Source: Nitrospira sp.
GTDB lineage: Bacteria; Nitrospirota; Nitrospiria; Nitrospirales; Nitrospiraceae
NCBI GenBank assembly: GCA_015904045.1
Contig: JABMDG010000068.1
Coordinates: forward strand, 24,596-32,749
Reading direction: 5' to 3'
DNA length: 8,154 nt
Shown piece by piece: positions 6,119 through 8,154 of this stretch. The notes under the pieces are model-generated. The model was not told where the DNA came from. It made no database searches and saw only the letters and a list, made by a program, of their open reading frames with translations. Within the stretch, counting starts at the first letter, position 1; each line of letters begins with the position of its first letter. The position numbers were made by a program, and so were the translations under genes.

Positions 6119-7324
6119 TCAGTCTGTGCTCAACAGCGCCATGACGGACGCCGCGATCTCATGTTCTTCATCCGTGTGAATCACCCGCACGGTCGCCCTA
6201 CCGTCTTCCTTGGAAATCACGGCATCGTTCTTCTCGTTGCGCAACCTATCGATGGTGATGCCGAGAAATTCCAATCCCTCGCAGATACGGGCTCGAATGA
6301 CGGGAGCATGCTCGCCGATCCCCGCGCTGAACACCAGGGTATCGACGCCCCCCAGCGCCGCTGCCAATGCGCCGATCCATTTTTTGGCCTGATAACAGAA
6401 CAGCGAGACGGCGTCAGCCGCGCGCGGATCGTTCTGTTCCTCCTTGAGGAGGTCACGCATATCGGCACTGATCTCCGAGACGCCGAGCAAGCCCGATTCG
6501 GTGTTGACCATCTGATGAAACCGATCCGCGCTCATCCCTTCCGTTCGGGACAGATAGGAGACAAGCCCCGGATCGAGATCTCCCGATCGGCGGCTCATCG
6601 GCATGCCGGAAGCCGGGGTAAACCCCATCGTGGTCTCAACGCTCTTGCCGTCCTTCACGGCGGCCATGCTGGCGCCGTTTCCCAAGTGAGCGAGAATGAC
6701 GCGGCCGCTGGCTTCGCCCTGCCGCCCGATTCGGGCCAGTTCCTTCATGAGAAAGGCATACGATAAGCCATGGAACCCGTATCGCTGAAGTCCCAACCTG
6801 TCATAGCGCCTTGGGATCGGCAGCAGACGGGCCACGTTCGGCATGCCCTGATGAAACGCCGTATCGAAACAGGCGACTTGCGGGAGACGGGGGTATCGCC
6901 GCGCACAGGCCTCGATCAATTCGATCTCAGCCGGAAGATGTTCCGGATCGTACGGACTCAGCCGTTGCAGTTCTTCCATCACAACCGGCGTCACTCGTTG
7001 CGGCTCACGATATTCCTTGCCGCCATGCACAACCCGGTGTCCAATCGCCAGCAATGGCTCGCGCGCAAGCTTATCTTTGGCACATTCCAGAATCGGTTCG
7101 AGGCAGGACGCGTGATCGGGGGTTGCAACGAGTCGACGATTGCCGTGGCTGGCACCTTCTTGCGTCCACATGAATGTATCGTGGGTCGATCCGATTCGGT
7201 CAATCAACCCAGACAGCTCACGAACGGGAGTCATCCCGGCACGAAAGATGGCAAACTTGAGCGTCGACGATCCTCCATTGATCACTAGAATCGAGCTGCT
7301 GCCTTCGTTACCCGAGTCGGGCAT
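6119..7324 (-). CDS. ackA: Acetate kinase
   Basis: This cytoplasmic enzyme interconverts acetyl phosphate + ADP and acetate + ATP. It is complete, about 401 residues from ATG 7324, which is normal for the family. Expected motifs are present in order (numbering from that Met): [16 protein letters not shown] at 12-27 with the substrate-site Asn, GHRVVHGG at 95-102 with the conserved Arg, CFDTAFHQ at 152-159 with the catalytic Asp, AHLGNGAS at 212-219, [20 protein letters not shown] at 234-253 with the conserved Arg, [10 protein letters not shown] at 332-341, and TDEEHEIA near 384-391 with the metal-site Glu. A longer start at 7348 would extend the overlap with glgP to 41 bases but lacks a ribosome-binding site. 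From 7324 (GGTGAG just upstream) the overlap is 17 bases and the length is typical, so I prefer it, without certainty. It lies between glgP and xfp, which fits acetyl phosphate made by phosphoketolase. That supply is lost here if xfp is truly broken. Confidence 0.96.
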   Translation of the reverse strand: MPDSGNEGSSSILVINGGSSTLKFAIFRAGMTPVRELSGLIDRIGSTHDTFMWTQEGASHGNRRLVATPDHASCLEPILECAKDKLAREPLLAIGHRVVHGGKEYREPQRVTPVVMEELQRLSPYDPEHLPAEIELIEACARRYPRLPQVACFDTAFHQGMPNVARLLPIPRRYDRLGLQRYGFHGLSYAFLMKELARIGRQGEASGRVILAHLGNGASMAAVKDGKSVETTMGFTPASGMPMSRRSGDLDPGLVSYLSRTEGMSADRFHQMVNTESGLLGVSEISADMRDLLKEEQNDPRAADAVSLFCYQAKKWIGALAAALGGVDTLVFSAGIGEHAPVIRARICEGLEFLGITIDRLRNEKNDAVISKEDGRATVRVIHTDEEHEIAASVMALLSTD

Positions 7325-8154
7325 ACTCACCAACCAGTCGATAGGCATTGTGAAGGTATTGCGCTACCATGCGCTGGGTATTGAAGAACCCGCCGTTCAA
7401 TGAGATCGCATGACGCATGACCTCGATAAACCCCTCACGGTTTCGATAAAAACAGGGGAGAATTTTCTCTTCGAGTTTGCGGTACAGCTCCTCCGCATGA
7501 CAGGCATCCATCCCCCCGCTCGGCTCCATGCATGCCTCCACCCGATCACCGATGGACCAACCGGTTACGTCTTCCACATGTCCTTCGATCCACCACCCGT
7601 CGAGCACGCTGAGACTGGGCACTCCATTGACCGCCGCCTTCATGCCGCTGGTCCCCGAGGCTTCCATCGGAGGGAGCGGCGTATTGAGCCAGACATCCGC
7701 GCCGGCACACAGGAGCTTGGCCACGGTCATGTCGTAGTTTGTGAGATACGCCACCGAAATCCTGCCCCGCAAGATATCACGAAGTTCATGGACCTTGTGA
7801 ATCATGTCCTTGCCATTCTGGTCTCGCGGATGGGCCTTGCCGCTGAAAACGATTTGGATAGGCCCGGCCAATTCGACAATCTTGGCCAGCCGCTCGATGT
7901 CGTGAAAGATCAAGGTTCCCCGCTTGTAGGCCGCAGCCCGCCTGGCAAACCCCAGCGTCAACACATCCCGATCGAATCCCGCGTTAGTCTCGTGGTTCAC
8001 ATAATCGACCAATGCCCGCTTGGCGTCGATGTGCGCGTCCCATATTTCCTGGCCCGGAATGCTGATCGCGTAACGAAGCGAGAGCTGATCGCGCCGCCAG
8101 TCCGGAAGATGCCGGTCGTAGAGCGACTGAAACGAGGGAGCGGCCCAGGTCACC
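7308..8154 (-). CDS. glgP: Alpha-glucan (glycogen) phosphorylase, C-terminal part
   Basis: The gene enters from the right edge, so only the last ~281 residues are seen and the true start is outside. It releases glucose-1-phosphate from alpha-1,4-glucan using phosphate and pyridoxal phosphate. Visible signs are: WAAPSFQSLYDRHLPDWRRD near the edge, GFARRAAAYKRGTLIF at ~68-83, VFSGKAHPRDQNGK at ~102-115, and the PLP/active-site segment EASGTSGMKAAVNG at ~164-177, where K172 is the expected PLP lysine. These fit the shorter bacterial/archaeal-type GT35 phosphorylases (SGTSGMK variant) rather than the E. coli GlgP/MalP type. The end, [18 protein letters not shown], overlaps the start of ackA, implying co-transcription and translational coupling. 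The part in the window shows no break. Confidence 0.93.
   Translation of the reverse strand, partial: VTWAAPSFQSLYDRHLPDWRRDQLSLRYAISIPGQEIWDAHIDAKRALVDYVNHETNAGFDRDVLTLGFARRAAAYKRGTLIFHDIERLAKIVELAGPIQIVFSGKAHPRDQNGKDMIHKVHELRDILRGRISVAYLTNYDMTVAKLLCAGADVWLNTPLPPMEASGTSGMKAAVNGVPSLSVLDGWWIEGHVEDVTGWSIGDRVEACMEPSGGMDACHAEELYRKLEEKILPCFYRNREGFIEVMRHAISLNGGFFNTQRMVAQYLHNAYRLVGEYARLG

Noticed and set aside
5963..6766. Plus-strand open frame of 267 codons opposite xfp/ackA
   Set aside because: It spans two real minus-strand genes and the gap between them, has His/Arg-rich shadow composition and no domain signature.
1..8154. CRISPR arrays, tRNA or rRNA genes, transposases
   Set aside because: No regularly spaced direct repeats, no cloverleaf-like or rRNA-like stretches and no transposase motifs were seen on either strand.

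Overview
All genes read on the minus strand, so gene order runs from high to low coordinates. The sequence is moderately GC-rich and Gram-negative in character: Mla-type phospholipid transport genes and a beta-barrel-like protein that carries a signal peptide and ends in Phe. The STAS-MlaE fusion, the DUF1207 protein, the phosphoketolase/acetate kinase pair and the intergenic inverted repeats built from short GTATGGC-, AGGTTG- and CGTATCTCG-like units all suggest a Nitrospirota (Nitrospira-like) genome. That assignment rests on remembered resemblance, not a database search, and is held at moderate confidence.

Right part (4886-8154), a carbon-storage/fermentation module: the C-terminal half of an alpha-glucan (glycogen) phosphorylase overlaps an intact acetate kinase, which is followed after a strong Shine-Dalgarno sequence by phosphoketolase. 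As a set they would take glucan to sugar phosphates, cleave these to acetyl phosphate, and form acetate plus ATP. The phosphoketolase is broken. Its first ~55 residues are joined out of frame to its last ~340, and about half the protein, including the ThDP-binding part, is missing.

Middle (3493-4885): an intact exported DUF1207 protein, a terminator-like stem-loop after it, and a repeat-rich spacer holding a 33-nt hairpin inside 10-nt direct repeats, within a larger 17-nt inverted repeat pair.

Left part (1-3492), an envelope lipid-transport operon: an FtsH remnant (start of the protein fused in frame to its extreme C-terminus, with no AAA+ domain and no HEXXH), then STAS-MlaE permease, MlaF ATPase and MlaD (MCE protein, running off the left edge). 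The mlaE ribosome-binding site lies at the very end of the ftsH remnant. Each of the two gaps inside the mla genes is filled by a different inverted repeat.

The main oddity is that two genes on either side of the DUF1207 gene, xfp and ftsH, have both lost their central ~1.2-1.4 kb while keeping both ends. This is either real parallel gene decay (or domain loss) or an assembly/sequence artefact. No clearly new multi-gene system is visible.
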